34,515 nucleotides of DNA from an uncultured Phascolarctobacterium sp. (GCA_900552855.1 USBG01000004.1:1-34515), one strand, 5' to 3'. Positions 23,891 through 33,254 are shown, numbered from the stretch's first letter. Numbers and translations: made by a program. Notes: generated from the letters alone by a model not told the origin.

Positions 23891-25297
23891 ATGGAAGAAA
23901 AAACATATGTTGAAGATATAAATCGCAGTATGTATGATTTCCATAAGGATGAAAATAATGATTATCGTATTCAGGAGGGCTTGACTGCAGATATTGTTAA
24001 TCAGCTGTCTGCTGAAAAACATGACCCTGAATGGATGCGTCAATTTCGTTTAAAATCCTTAGAAATCTATAACAATCTGCAAATGCCTCAATGGGGTCCC
24101 TCTATTGAAGGCCTTGACATGGATAATATTGTTACCTATGTGCGTCCTAATACTCAAATGAAGGAAAGCTGGGAGGACGTTCCGGAGGATATTAAGGACA
24201 CCTTTGAACGCCTTGGTATTCCGCAGGCTGAGCAGGCATCCTTAGCTGGTGTTGGTGCTCAATATGATTCTGAGGTGGTTTACCATAATGTGCGCAAGGA
24301 GGTTGCAGAGCAGGGCGTTGTTTATACTGACTTTGAAAGCGCCTTAAATGGCCCCTATGCTGACATGGTTAAGGAACACTTTATGAAGCTGGTTCCGCCT
24401 ACTGATCATAAATTTGCGGCTTTACACGGTGCAGTGTGGTCCGGTGGCTCCTTTGTCTATGTTCCTAAAGGTGTAAAGGTAGAAATTCCTCTGCAGTCAT
24501 ATTTCCGCTTAAATGCTGCTGGCGCAGGTCAATTTGAGCATACCTTGATTATTGTTGATGATGGCGCAGAGCTACACTTTATTGAAGGCTGTTCTGCTCC
24601 CAAGCATAATGTGGCCAATCTGCACGCAGGCTGTGTAGAGCTTTTTGTTGGTAAAAACGCTAAGCTGCGTTATTCTACTATCGAAAATTGGTCCAAGAAT
24701 ATGTATAATCTGAATACTAAACGTGCCTTGGTACAAGAGGGTGGAACTATTGAATGGGTTTCTGGCTCTTTTGGCTCACACGTTTCTTATCTTTATCCTA
24801 TGAGTGTATTAAATGGTGAGGGTGCTCATTCTGAGTTTACAGGTGTAACCTTTGCTGGTAAGGGTCAAAATCTTGATACTGGCTGCAAGGTTGTTTTAAA
24901 TGCACCTAAGACTTCCTCTTTCGTAAATACTCGCTCTATTTCTAAGAGTGGCGGCACTAGCACCTTCCGTAGCTCTGTTGTAGTTACTAAAAATGCTAAG
25001 GGTGCTAAATCCGCTACTAACTGTGAAAGCCTGATGCTGGACAGTATTTCTCGTTCTGATACTATTCCAGCTATTGATGTACGTACTAGTGATGCTGATG
25101 TGGGTCATGAAGCTAAAATTGGACGCATTAGTGATGATGCAGTATTCTATCTGATGTCTAGAGGTATTAGTGAGGCAGAGGCTAGAGCTATGATTGTTAG
25201 TGGCTTTGCTGATAATGTTTCTAAGGAGCTGCCTTTGGAATATGCAGTTGAAATGAATAATTTAATCAGATTGGAAATGCAGGGCAGCATTGGCTAA
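23891..25297 (+). CDS. sufB: Fe-S cluster assembly scaffold SufB
   Basis: It is the main scaffold subunit of the SufBC2D complex, on which the cluster forms. The C-terminal beta-helix core has EGCSAPKHNVANLHAG, STIENWSKNMYNLNTKRA and a conserved Cys in TNCESLMLD, then GHEAKIGRISDD and SRGISEAEARAMIVSGF near the end. At 468 aa it is the standard length. The ribosome site GGAGAA precedes the ATG. SufC and SufD flank it, matching the order common in Bacillota. Confidence 0.97.
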   Translation: MEEKTYVEDINRSMYDFHKDENNDYRIQEGLTADIVNQLSAEKHDPEWMRQFRLKSLEIYNNLQMPQWGPSIEGLDMDNIVTYVRPNTQMKESWEDVPEDIKDTFERLGIPQAEQASLAGVGAQYDSEVVYHNVRKEVAEQGVVYTDFESALNGPYADMVKEHFMKLVPPTDHKFAALHGAVWSGGSFVYVPKGVKVEIPLQSYFRLNAAGAGQFEHTLIIVDDGAELHFIEGCSAPKHNVANLHAGCVELFVGKNAKLRYSTIENWSKNMYNLNTKRALVQEGGTIEWVSGSFGSHVSYLYPMSVLNGEGAHSEFTGVTFAGKGQNLDTGCKVVLNAPKTSSFVNTRSISKSGGTSTFRSSVVVTKNAKGAKSATNCESLMLDSISRSDTIPAIDVRTSDADVGHEAKIGRISDDAVFYLMSRGISEAEARAMIVSGFADNVSKELPLEYAVEMNNLIRLEMQGSIG

Positions 25298-25323
25298 TGC
25301 TGTGCTGATATAAGGAGATAATA

Positions 25324-26445
25324 ATGCAGCAAATAGATATGACTGTTAACAGGCTGCCTGCACCAACCTGGAACAGATTGAAAATGAATGAAAGCAAGCT
25401 GACCGATGTTGCAGTAAGCGGTAGCTGTGAGCCCAAGGTGGCGCTGCAGGGGAGTGTTTGCTTGAATAAGAGCACTGGTGGCAGTGTAATAGGTAAAAAC
25501 TGCTGCTCTTGTGCCAACAGCACCAATTGCTCTGTACATGGCTTTAACTTTAGTGCTGTAGCTACTGGTATGGGCCAGGATATGGAGAAGCTAGGTCAGC
25601 CTCAAGCGCTGCGTCTTGTAGCAGATGCACAGGCCAAAAGTACTGCTTCTATAACCTTGCGCTATAACGATGGCGATAATTTTTACAACAAGGTAGAAAT
25701 TGAAGCTAAGGAAGGTGCAGATATTACTGTTATTATGACCTATATTTCTACTGCTGTTGCAGCAGGAACAGCAGCTGTACAGACCAAGGTTATTGCTGCT
25801 AAGGGTGCTAAGGTAAAATTAGTACAGGTACAGCTTTTAGGTCAGGATTTCTTACATTTAAATGATGTTGGCTGTGAGCTGGCAGAGGATGCAGGCTTTG
25901 ATGTTTTGCAGCTTCAACTAGGTGGAAGCAAGCTCTACAATGGTGTACGCACCGCTTTAAATGGTGATAATGCCGATTTTAATGCGGCTATTGGCTACTA
26001 TGGTCGTCAAGGTCAGCACTTGGATATGAATTTTATTGCTGATCATTTTGGCAAGAAAACAACCTGCGATATGACTGCTGATGGCGTTTTGAAGGATGGT
26101 GCCTTCAAGATTTATCGTGGTACTATTGATTTCAAAAATGGCAGCTCTGGAGCTATTGGCTCCGAGCATGAAAGTGTTCTGATGCTTACTGATGATGTTG
26201 TGAACCAAACAATTCCTTTGATTTTGTGCAGTGAAGAGGATGTTCAGGGTACTCATGGTGCAAGCATTGGTAAGCTTGATGAGGATTTATTATTCTATCT
26301 GTGCAGCCGTGGTTTTAACGAGCATGAGGCTGTAGATATGATGGCTAAGGCCAAGATTGAGTCCTTATGCCGTAAAATTGATGACGAAGATACTGTTCAA
26401 TTAGTTGAACGATATTTGGAAGGAGTGATTGCTGATGCAGAATGA
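25324..26445 (+). CDS. sufD: Fe-S cluster assembly protein SufD
   Basis: It is the SufB paralogue in the SufBCD scaffold. It shares the beta-helix core (DFKNGSSGAIGSEHESVLML) and the C-terminal GASIGKLDEDLLFYLCSRGFNEHEA. At 373 aa it is somewhat short for SufD, with a compressed N-terminal region, so only the family-level call is certain. ATG 25324 follows AAGGAGA. Its end overlaps sufS by 11 nt. Confidence 0.93.
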   Translation: MQQIDMTVNRLPAPTWNRLKMNESKLTDVAVSGSCEPKVALQGSVCLNKSTGGSVIGKNCCSCANSTNCSVHGFNFSAVATGMGQDMEKLGQPQALRLVADAQAKSTASITLRYNDGDNFYNKVEIEAKEGADITVIMTYISTAVAAGTAAVQTKVIAAKGAKVKLVQVQLLGQDFLHLNDVGCELAEDAGFDVLQLQLGGSKLYNGVRTALNGDNADFNAAIGYYGRQGQHLDMNFIADHFGKKTTCDMTADGVLKDGAFKIYRGTIDFKNGSSGAIGSEHESVLMLTDDVVNQTIPLILCSEEDVQGTHGASIGKLDEDLLFYLCSRGFNEHEAVDMMAKAKIESLCRKIDDEDTVQLVERYLEGVIADAE

Positions 26446-27670
26446 AGCTGAAATCTTAGCTATTGATTTCAAAAAGGACTTTCCTCTGCTGGCAGGCAAG
26501 GATATTGCTTATTTAGATAATTCAGCAACATCTCAACGTCCTCAATGTGTAATTGATGCTATGGAGAAGTTTTATCTCCATCACAATGCTAATCCCTTGC
26601 GTGGCTTGTATCAGCTTGCTATGGAGGCAACTGATATTTATGAGGATGCTCGCATCGCAGTACAAAAATTTATTAATGCAAAACGTATGGAAGAAATTAT
26701 CTTTACTCGTAATGCTTCCGAAAGCCTTAATTTAATTGCGTACAGCTATGGTTTACACAACTTAAAGCCTGGTGATGAAATCGTTACTACGATTATGGAG
26801 CATCACAGCAATATGCTGCCCTGGCGTATGGTAGCAGCAGCTACTGGCGCTGTAGTTAAATATATTGATTGTGATGAGGATGGCTATGTTTCTGAAGAGG
26901 TTATTGAAAAGGCAATTACTGAAAAAACTAAGATTGCGGCTATGGCGCAAATTGGCAACGTAATTGGCCGTTTAAACCCTATAGAAAAGCTTATTGCTCG
27001 TGCACATGAGGTGGGAGCTGTTGCAGTTATTGATGGTGCTCAAAGCGCTCCTCATATGGCTGTTGATGTACAGAAGCTGGATGCAGATTTCTTTGTGTTC
27101 AGTGGTCATAAAATGCTTGGTCCTATGGGCATAGGTGTGCTTTATGGCAAGCGTAAGCTGTTGAATGCTATGCCTCCTTTCCTTCATGGTGGCGAAATGA
27201 TTAGTATTGTTAGCCGTGATGGTCAGGAATATGCTCCGCTGCCGCACAAATTTGAAGCTGGCACTGTAAATGCTGGTGGCGCAGCTGGCTTGGCTGCAGC
27301 TATTGCATATATCAACAAAGTTGGCTTTGACGTTATTGAAGCTCGTGAAGAGGCCTTGACTAAGCTGTGCTTTGAGGGAATGAAAAAGATTCCTGGCATT
27401 AATATTATTGGCGGTAAAACTGCAGAGGAGCATAAGGGTATCATAACCTTTACCGTAGATGGTGTGCATCCTCATGATATTGCAGCCATTCTTGATGCTG
27501 ACGGAGTAAATATTCGCGCTGGAAACCACTGTGCTCAGCCCTTGCTGGACCATTTGGGAACAGGTGCTACTGCGCGTGTAAGTATGGCCTTCTATAACAC
27601 TAAAGAGGATGTAGAAAAATTCTTGGTTAGCGTTGCTAGCTTAAGGGAGAGAATGGGCTATGACAGATAA
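26435..27670 (+). CDS. sufS: Cysteine desulfurase SufS
   Basis: This PLP enzyme removes sulfur from cysteine as a persulfide for Fe-S assembly. The opening IAYLDNSATSQRP, EHHSNMLPW, and the SGHKMLGPMG motif with the PLP lysine are present. The catalytic Cys lies in RAGNHCAQP near the C-terminus. At 411 aa it is of normal length. I choose ATG 26435 with GGAAGGAG upstream. A TTG six nt earlier is less likely. It overlaps sufU by 11 nt. Confidence 0.96.
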   Translation: MQNEAEILAIDFKKDFPLLAGKDIAYLDNSATSQRPQCVIDAMEKFYLHHNANPLRGLYQLAMEATDIYEDARIAVQKFINAKRMEEIIFTRNASESLNLIAYSYGLHNLKPGDEIVTTIMEHHSNMLPWRMVAAATGAVVKYIDCDEDGYVSEEVIEKAITEKTKIAAMAQIGNVIGRLNPIEKLIARAHEVGAVAVIDGAQSAPHMAVDVQKLDADFFVFSGHKMLGPMGIGVLYGKRKLLNAMPPFLHGGEMISIVSRDGQEYAPLPHKFEAGTVNAGGAAGLAAAIAYINKVGFDVIEAREEALTKLCFEGMKKIPGINIIGGKTAEEHKGIITFTVDGVHPHDIAAILDADGVNIRAGNHCAQPLLDHLGTGATARVSMAFYNTKEDVEKFLVSVASLRERMGYDR

Positions 27671-28094
27671 TAGAAGCTTTTATAATGAAATTTTGATTGA
27701 CCATAATTTACACCCCGGCCATAAGCATGACCTGCCTGATGCTGACATGGAAATGCGTGGGTATAACCCTACCTGTGGTGATGACATTACTATGAAGCTG
27801 AAGGTAAAGGATGGCGTTATTGTTGAAGGTGCTTTCCAAGGCAGTGGCTGTGCAATCAGTCAGGCTTCCGCTGATATGATGCTTGACCTTGTTATTGGCA
27901 AAACTCAGGAGGAGGCACTGCGCCTTTCTGATATTTTCCTGCGTATGATTAAAGGCACTGCAAATGAAGACGAAATCGAAGAGCTGGAAGAAGCAGCTTC
28001 TTTGCAGGATGTTTCTCACATGCCTGCTCGTGTAAAATGTGCTGTTCTTGGTTGGCATACCATGGAGCGCATGTTTGACGAGGATGAAGACTAA
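27660..28094 (+). CDS. sufU: Sulfur-transfer protein SufU
   Basis: It accepts the persulfide from SufS and passes it to the SufBCD scaffold. It is IscU-like but carries the SufU-specific insertion. The three conserved cysteines are in NPTCGDD, GSGCAIS and VKCAVLGW; with the Asp two residues after the first they bind zinc. At 144 aa it is normal. Its presence in place of SufE marks the Bacillota-type SUF system. It ends the operon. Confidence 0.96.
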   Translation: MTDNRSFYNEILIDHNLHPGHKHDLPDADMEMRGYNPTCGDDITMKLKVKDGVIVEGAFQGSGCAISQASADMMLDLVIGKTQEEALRLSDIFLRMIKGTANEDEIEELEEAASLQDVSHMPARVKCAVLGWHTMERMFDEDED

Positions 28095-28101
28095 AAAATT
28101 G

Positions 28102-28137
28102 TAGCGTGATGACCTAATGGTTATCACGCTATTTTTA
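28102..28137 (+). terminator. Terminator of the suf operon
   Basis: Thirteen base pairs (28102-28114 with 28119-28131, one G-U) close a TAAT loop and are followed by five T. Confidence 0.9.
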
Positions 28138-28394
28138 TGTAAAAAACAATAATATGCGTTTTATACAAAAAGAATGATATGAATTATATAGATGTATGTT
28201 AATAGTAAATAAAAAGCTTGCCATTAAGATAGTTTGGCGATGAGTAAGGAGTATATGTAGTAAAATATTGCTCTAGCTTCCTTTTCAATTTCAAAAAAGG
28301 ATTTAGGGCGAGTGTTGTAGAATATAATACAGTATAAAAATAGTACGCTATGATGAGCTGCTTTATAAAATACTATGATAAGGAGCGTGATTAC

Positions 28395-30092
28395 ATGTCT
28401 AAAAGAGTTGTAATTATTGGCGGCGTTGCTACTGGTATGAAAACAGCTTCCCGTCTTCGTCGTCGTGATAAGGATGCTGAAATCATTGTTTTGGAGCGTG
28501 GTCCTCAGCTGAGCTATGGTGCCTGTGGATTTCCGTACTTTATTAGTGGCGAGGTAAAAAGCTTTGATAGCTTTGACCATACTCCTCAGGGAGTTGCCCG
28601 CGATAGTGAATTTTTCCGTAAGGTAAAGGGGATTGATGCTCGCGTTGGCTGTAATGTGACCGCTATTAATAGAGCTGACAAAACTGTTACCTATGTTGAA
28701 AATGGTGAAGAGAAAACCTTGTCCTACGATGTGCTTGTTTTAGGAACGGGCTCTACTCCTGTAAAGCTGCCGTTGCCTAATGCTGATGCAGCAGGTATTC
28801 ATAGCTTTTGGTTCCCTTGGGACGTAAAGGCTGTGGATAATGAGATTAGAGAGCGCAAGGTTACTGATGCTGTAATCATTGGTGCTGGCTTTATTGGTAT
28901 GGAGCTGGCCGAGGCTATGAAAAATCGTGGTCTTAATGTAAGCATTGTAGAGATGCAGGATCGTCTGCTACCGCAAATGCTGGATAAGGAAATGTCTGAT
29001 TTATTAAAGAGAGATATCAGAAAGTTTGGCCTTAATCTGCATTTGGAAGAAAAAACCGTTGGTTTTACTGTAGAAAATGGCATTGTTACAGGCGTAGAAA
29101 CTGATAAAGGTATTATTCCTGCTCAATTAGTTGTTGTTGCAGTTGGCGTTCGTCCCAACGTTGAGCTGGCAAGAGCAGCAGGCCTAGAGATTGGACCTAC
29201 TGGCTGTATTGCCGTTAACGAATATCTGCAAACAAGTGATGAGAACATCTATGCAGGTGGTGACTGTGCAGAAAATACCCATCGCGTAACTGGTGGCAAG
29301 GTGTTTACTCCTATGGGCTCTACCGCTAATAAGCATGGCAGAGTAATTGCTGACAATATTTGTGGTGATAAGGTTAAGTATCCTGGCGTGTTAGGAACCG
29401 GCATCTGCCGTATTTTTGGCGTACAGGCTGGCAGCACTGGTCTTAACGAGCGTGGAGCTGAGGCTGCAGGCTTTAAATTCAAGACAGTTGTTACTCCTGG
29501 CAGTGACCGCTTAGGCTATATGCCTGGTGTAGGCAGTCTGGTAATTAAGCTTATTGCTGAGGAAGGTACTGAACGCGTTTTGGGTGTGCAGGCTGTAGGT
29601 GCTAGCGCTGATAAGCGTATTGATACTATGGTAGCTGCTATTTCCATGGGTGCAACCTTAGAGGATTTATCAAACTTTGATATTGCTTATGCACCGCCTT
29701 TTAATGGTCCTATTGACAACATTTCCACAGCTGCTAATGTCCTGCACAATATCATGACTGAACAAATGCATGGTATTAATCCTAAGGATTTCGAAGAGCT
29801 GCGTAAAAGCGGAGAGGATTTCCTTTTTGTAGATGTTCGTACCTGTGGGGAGTTCAGCAGAAACTGTATTGCTGATATCAAAAACAGAGTAAATATGCCT
29901 TTAGATCAAATTCGTGAGCATTGCTGTGAGCTTTGCGACAAGGATAGAAAGGTTATTACTTCCTGTCAAATTGATTTACGTGGCTATGAGGCAGAGGTAA
30001 TGCTTCGTGCTAATGGCTTTAAAAATGTATTCAGTCTTGAAGGCGGTATGAGCGCATGGCCCTATGGAACTGAATGTATTAATAAAAAATAG
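28395..30092 (+). CDS. FAD-dependent CoA-disulfide/persulfide reductase with C-terminal rhodanese domain
   Basis: It is a pyridine nucleotide-disulfide oxidoreductase. The FAD motif is IIGGVATG near the N-terminus. The single redox Cys sits in YGACGFPYF (C44), the pattern of CoA-disulfide reductases. A second nucleotide motif, IIGAGFIGMELAE, binds NAD(P)H. About 100 C-terminal residues form a rhodanese domain with catalytic C524 in SCQIDLRG. At 565 aa this matches the CoADR-rhodanese fusions such as NADH-dependent persulfide reductase. Likely substrates are CoA persulfide or polysulfide, by family. ATG 28395 follows AAGGAG. A longer in-frame reading to 28350 lacks a ribosome site. The gap 28138-28394 holds only a TATAAT-like -10 (28323-28328) without a clear -35. 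Confidence 0.9.
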   Translation: MSKRVVIIGGVATGMKTASRLRRRDKDAEIIVLERGPQLSYGACGFPYFISGEVKSFDSFDHTPQGVARDSEFFRKVKGIDARVGCNVTAINRADKTVTYVENGEEKTLSYDVLVLGTGSTPVKLPLPNADAAGIHSFWFPWDVKAVDNEIRERKVTDAVIIGAGFIGMELAEAMKNRGLNVSIVEMQDRLLPQMLDKEMSDLLKRDIRKFGLNLHLEEKTVGFTVENGIVTGVETDKGIIPAQLVVVAVGVRPNVELARAAGLEIGPTGCIAVNEYLQTSDENIYAGGDCAENTHRVTGGKVFTPMGSTANKHGRVIADNICGDKVKYPGVLGTGICRIFGVQAGSTGLNERGAEAAGFKFKTVVTPGSDRLGYMPGVGSLVIKLIAEEGTERVLGVQAVGASADKRIDTMVAAISMGATLEDLSNFDIAYAPPFNGPIDNISTAANVLHNIMTEQMHGINPKDFEELRKSGEDFLFVDVRTCGEFSRNCIADIKNRVNMPLDQIREHCCELCDKDRKVITSCQIDLRGYEAEVMLRANGFKNVFSLEGGMSAWPYGTECINKK

Positions 30093-30152
30093 TCTCGTTA
30101 AATTTTACTAATATAAATATTGATATTGGTAAGCTAAAAAGGAGGCAGTGAC

Positions 30153-30599
30153 ATGAGTGAATTTGTTGAACGTATTGGTATGGCGGCAGGTAATAACTTT
30201 AAATCAGGCTTTAATTGCAGTGAAGCAATTGTGGAAACCTTCCGTAAGGAATGTGGCGTGGATATTGATGATAACGCCTTTCGTCTGTGCTCTGGCTTTG
30301 GTGGTGGTATGGGACATGCTGCTGATGTTTGTGGTGCTTTAGTTGGTTGCATTATGGTCATTAGTACCCTGGCAGGACGTAATCATCCCTCTGAAAAACC
30401 ATTGGGAGAAATTTATCCTATTTCCAAAGAGTTTCATGACCGTTTTGCAGAAGCTTTTGGCTCTACAAAATGCTGTGATTTGATGCCATATGAGTTTGAT
30501 ACTCGTGATCACTTGAAAAATTGTCTCAAGCTTACAAATAGAGTTGCTCAGCTTTTGGCTACATTCCTGGTAGAAAAGGGATTTATTAAGGAAAAATAA
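30153..30599 (+). CDS. C_GCAxxG_C_C family redox-type protein
   Basis: This small cysteine-rich protein of 148 aa has C22 (FNCSEA), C34, C46, C60 and C66 around a Gly-rich stretch (CSGFGGGMG...VCGALVGC), and the pair C107-C108 plus C124. This pattern is the C_GCAxxG_C_C family, thought to be redox-active or cofactor-binding, with unproved function. A strong AAGGAGG site precedes the ATG. It lies 60 nt after the persulfide reductase gene, so the two may act together. That link is inference. Confidence 0.85.
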   Translation: MSEFVERIGMAAGNNFKSGFNCSEAIVETFRKECGVDIDDNAFRLCSGFGGGMGHAADVCGALVGCIMVISTLAGRNHPSEKPLGEIYPISKEFHDRFAEAFGSTKCCDLMPYEFDTRDHLKNCLKLTNRVAQLLATFLVEKGFIKEK

Positions 30600-30644
30600 T
30601 AGATAAGCGTCTTAAAAGCGTAAAGCTTTTTACAAAAGAGAAGG

Positions 30645-30693
30645 TGCACAGGCGAAAATTGCGTACAAAAGTAGCTTTTGCTTGTGCATTTTC
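30645..30693 (+). terminator. Probable terminator after the C_GCAxxG gene
   Basis: Thirteen paired bases (30645-30657 with 30676-30688, three G-U) enclose an 18-nt loop and are followed by a short T-run. The loop is long and the T-run is only four, so this is moderate. Confidence 0.5.
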
Positions 30694-30765
30694 TGTAACG
30701 ATGCTACAATTAAAGAACGTTATATTACAAAAACTATATAAGATAAAAGATTGAGGGTGTTGAAT

Positions 30766-31944
30766 ATGAAATTTGCTAAACGTATGGAGCGTATGCAAGC
30801 TTCTGAAATCCGTGAGCTGTTGAAGCTTACTGCTAAACCGGATATTATTTCCTTTGCTGGTGGTCTGCCTGCACCGGAGCTGTTTCCTGTAGAAGAAATC
30901 GCTAAGGTTTCTCATGATTTGGTGCTCAAGGAAGGTCGTCAACTGCTGCAATACGCAACTACAGAAGGTCGTCCTACCCTTCGTGCTAAAATTGCTAAAC
31001 GCATGGCAGATAAATACAATACTAAGGTTGACCCTGATGATATTCTGATTACCACTGGTTCTCAACAATGCTTAGATTTTGTAGGTAAGCTGTTCTTGGA
31101 TCCTGATGATGTTGTACTGTGCGAAAGCCCGTCCTATCTTGGTGCATTGAACGCTTTCAATGCTTATCAACCTAAATTTGTTGAGGTTCCTACCGATAAT
31201 GGCGGTCTGATTCCTGAAGAACTTGATAAAATTTTGGAAACTACCCCTAACTGTAAATTTATCTATGTAATTCCTGACTTCCAAAACCCGACCGGTCGTA
31301 CCTGGTCCATGGAACGTCGCCAAAAATTCATGGAAGTTGTTAACAAGCACAATCTGCCCGTAGTTGAAGATAATCCGTATGGTGAGCTTCGCTATGAAGG
31401 TGAAATTCTTCCTTCCTTGAAATCCTTAGATACCAAAGGCTTAGTAATGTTCCTTGGTACCTTCTCTAAGATTTTCTGCCCAGGCCTTCGTCTTGGCTGG
31501 GTTGCTGCAGAGCATAGCCTGCTGACCGAGTTTGTTAAGATTAAACAAAGTGCTGACCTGCATACTTCCAACTTTGACCAAGGTGTGGCAGATGCTTATA
31601 TGGATGCTTATGATTTAGATGAGCACGTTAAAGAAATTGTTAAGCTGTACAAGCATCGTCGTGATTTAATTCTTAAATCTATGGAAGAATATTTCCCTGC
31701 TGGCACTGAATGGACTCATCCTGAAGGTGGTCTGTTCCTGTGGCTGACCTTCCCTGAAGGCGTAAGTGCTCGTAAGGTATTTACCAAATGCATTGAGATG
31801 AAGGTTGCAGGCGTTATTGGTGATGCATTCTATCCCAACCAAAAAACTGACCGCAGCATGCGTATCAACTACTCCAACATGCCGGATGACCGCATTGTTG
31901 AAGGCATTAAACGTATGGCTAAGGCTATTGAGGAATGCATGTAA
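30766..31944 (+). CDS. PLP-dependent class-I aminotransferase (LysN/2-aminoadipate-type)
   Basis: It transfers amino groups with pyridoxal phosphate. The motifs are SFAGGLPAPELFP near the N-terminus, QNPTGR (N174 region), the cofactor-binding DNPYGELRY, and GTFSKIFCPGLRLGW with the Schiff-base lysine K235. The C-terminal RINYS carries the carboxylate-binding arginine. At 392 aa without a DNA-binding domain it is an enzyme of the aminoadipate/aromatic transaminase group, not a MocR regulator. It could supply the last Phe/Tyr transamination missing from the aro operon, but substrates cannot be fixed by sequence. ATG 30766 follows GAGGGTG. An in-frame TTG at 30751 is upstream of that site. Confidence 0.88.
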   Translation: MKFAKRMERMQASEIRELLKLTAKPDIISFAGGLPAPELFPVEEIAKVSHDLVLKEGRQLLQYATTEGRPTLRAKIAKRMADKYNTKVDPDDILITTGSQQCLDFVGKLFLDPDDVVLCESPSYLGALNAFNAYQPKFVEVPTDNGGLIPEELDKILETTPNCKFIYVIPDFQNPTGRTWSMERRQKFMEVVNKHNLPVVEDNPYGELRYEGEILPSLKSLDTKGLVMFLGTFSKIFCPGLRLGWVAAEHSLLTEFVKIKQSADLHTSNFDQGVADAYMDAYDLDEHVKEIVKLYKHRRDLILKSMEEYFPAGTEWTHPEGGLFLWLTFPEGVSARKVFTKCIEMKVAGVIGDAFYPNQKTDRSMRINYSNMPDDRIVEGIKRMAKAIEECM

Positions 31945-31965
31945 TTTTATAAGTGCAAAAAAATT

Positions 31966-31992
31966 AAGGGACTGCCTAGGCAGTCCCTTTTT
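31966..31992. terminator. Bidirectional terminator between the aminotransferase gene and ssb
   Basis: A near-perfect palindrome, GGGACTGCC (31968-31976) with GGCAGTCCC (31979-31987), has A residues on its left and T residues on its right. It can end both converging transcripts. Confidence 0.88.
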
Positions 31993-32065
31993 ACATTGAA
32001 GGAGAAGATGTTATCATTTTTGAATGATTACATATAAAGGTAATAAGTAGTGATATTTTTCTTGT

Positions 32066-32518
32066 TTAGAAAGGAAATTCTTTTTCAGGGTCTAAGGCTT
32101 CGCCCATAGAGTCATAGCTACTTGGTTGATTTTTAGGAGCCGCACTGAAGGAGCTGTTGCTTGGCGGTGTAGAGCTAAAGGGACGAGTAGTGGGGGAGTC
32201 GCTACGTTTTTCTATGTATTCGGAGCGGTCTGCAATTACCTCGGTGGTGTATCGTTTAGTACCATCTTTTGCTATGTAGCTGCTAGTTTGAATGCTGCCC
32301 TCAACAAGTAGGCGCTGTCCTTTAGTAACGGTGTTACCAAGACGCTCTGCCTGTTTGCCCCAAACTACTACAGGAATAAAATCAGCTTCGCGTTGTCCGT
32401 CTTGGTTCGTAAACGTGCGGTCTATTGCTAAGGTGAATTGGCAGACAACTCTGCCTGTAGGGGTATAGCGTACTTCGGGATCTCGGGTAAGTCTACCCAT
32501 TAAAACTACTTTGTTCAT
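32066..32518 (-). CDS. ssb: Single-stranded DNA-binding protein
   Basis: It protects single-stranded DNA during replication and repair. The OB-fold, about residues 1-105, opens MNKVVLMGRLTRDPEVRYTP and contains FIPVVVWGKQAE and GQRLLVEG. A flexible Ser/Pro-rich linker follows, and the acidic tip ends DPEKEFPF, which binds partner proteins. At 150 aa it is normal. AGGAGG lies just upstream of the ATG. It is not next to rpsF or rpsR, so it is either a relocated housekeeping copy or a second SSB. A possible promoter (TTGCTT, 18 bp, TACTAT on the minus strand) is weak. Confidence 0.95.
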   Translation of the reverse strand: MNKVVLMGRLTRDPEVRYTPTGRVVCQFTLAIDRTFTNQDGQREADFIPVVVWGKQAERLGNTVTKGQRLLVEGSIQTSSYIAKDGTKRYTTEVIADRSEYIEKRSDSPTTRPFSSTPPSNSSFSAAPKNQPSSYDSMGEALDPEKEFPF

Positions 32519-32780
32519 ATTTTCCTCCTATTGTTTGTAATATTATTAATAGTTTAGTTGGCTTTAGATAGTAATGACTATACATATCTGTAAGCAACAT
32601 TATGAGCTTGAAAAATTTCTTCCTGGATAATTGTGTAGCAAGTTTGATAACTACATTAAAAAGATTGCTAGTATTATGTTTGGAGTCATTTTTCGTGGTC
32701 ATTTAGTAGTTCGTTGATGTAGTTGTTTAAGTGATAACTTCTATAATAAGTTTACCATCTATAAATAAGCCTATTTGGCA
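32519..32780. other. Intergenic region upstream of ssb
   Basis: This AT-rich segment holds the ribosome site and possible promoter for ssb. No other gene, RNA or repeat is recognised. A 69-codon minus-strand frame here has no family features or ribosome site and overlaps the ssb start. Confidence 0.4.
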
Positions 32781-32814
32781 AAAAGCCTGCAAACAAAAAT
32801 ATTTGCAGGCTTTT
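32781..32814 (-). terminator. Terminator downstream of the MATE remnant
   Basis: Thirteen base pairs (32781-32793 with 32802-32814) enclose an 8-nt loop. On the minus strand the stem is followed by a T-run, so it would end transcription of the pseudogene. Confidence 0.8.
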
Positions 32815-32832
32815 GTTTAAACTTTTTTAATT

Positions 32833-33254
32833 TTATTTGTGAAGGCGTATAATCCACATCCTAAGATATGTATGAGTCATAGTAAATATATCTTGATTAC
32901 TGCCAAGTGCAACGGCAAGCTCTTCTGAAGAAAATAATCCTGCTGCTGCAAAATAGTGGAAAAAAGAAGTGTCAAATAAAAAGTATTAGTAAAGATTTTA
33001 TTGGCTGTATCAATATCTCTTCTGCCTTTGGCGATGGAATAACGCACGCCGCCACCCATGCCTATCATTAGACCAATGCCGTTTAAAAGGCAAAATACAG
33101 GAAAGGCTAAATTAAGTGCAGCTAATCCATTAGCGCCAAGGCTTGCTGCAATAAAGAAGGTATCTGCTAGGGTATAGCAGGAATAGGCCATTTGTCCTAA
33201 GATATTTTGAGAAACGTAACGAATAAAATCACTTTTGATAGAATTTGTTTTCAA
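32833..33254 (-). pseudogene. Truncated, frameshifted MATE-family efflux transporter
   Basis: Reading from ATG 33254, the first roughly 100 residues are the N-terminal half-repeat of a MATE (NorM/MepA-like) multidrug exporter: GQMAYSCYTLADTFFIAASLGANGLAALNLAFP and GIGLMIGMGGGVRYSIAKG. The frame then shifts near 32955. The first frame ends LQQQDYFLQKSLP..., unlike the family, at a TGA near 32877. A neighbouring frame continues the family sequence (AAAGLFSSEELAVALGSNQ, then TYLRMW) and stops at 32833-32835. A complete MATE has about 450 aa, so about two-thirds is missing. No intact C-terminal part is seen in the window. It is probably non-functional decay. Confidence 0.82.

Noticed and set aside
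32493..32702. A 69-codon minus-strand frame upstream of ssb
   Set aside because: It overlaps the ssb start, has no ribosome site and shows no family features.
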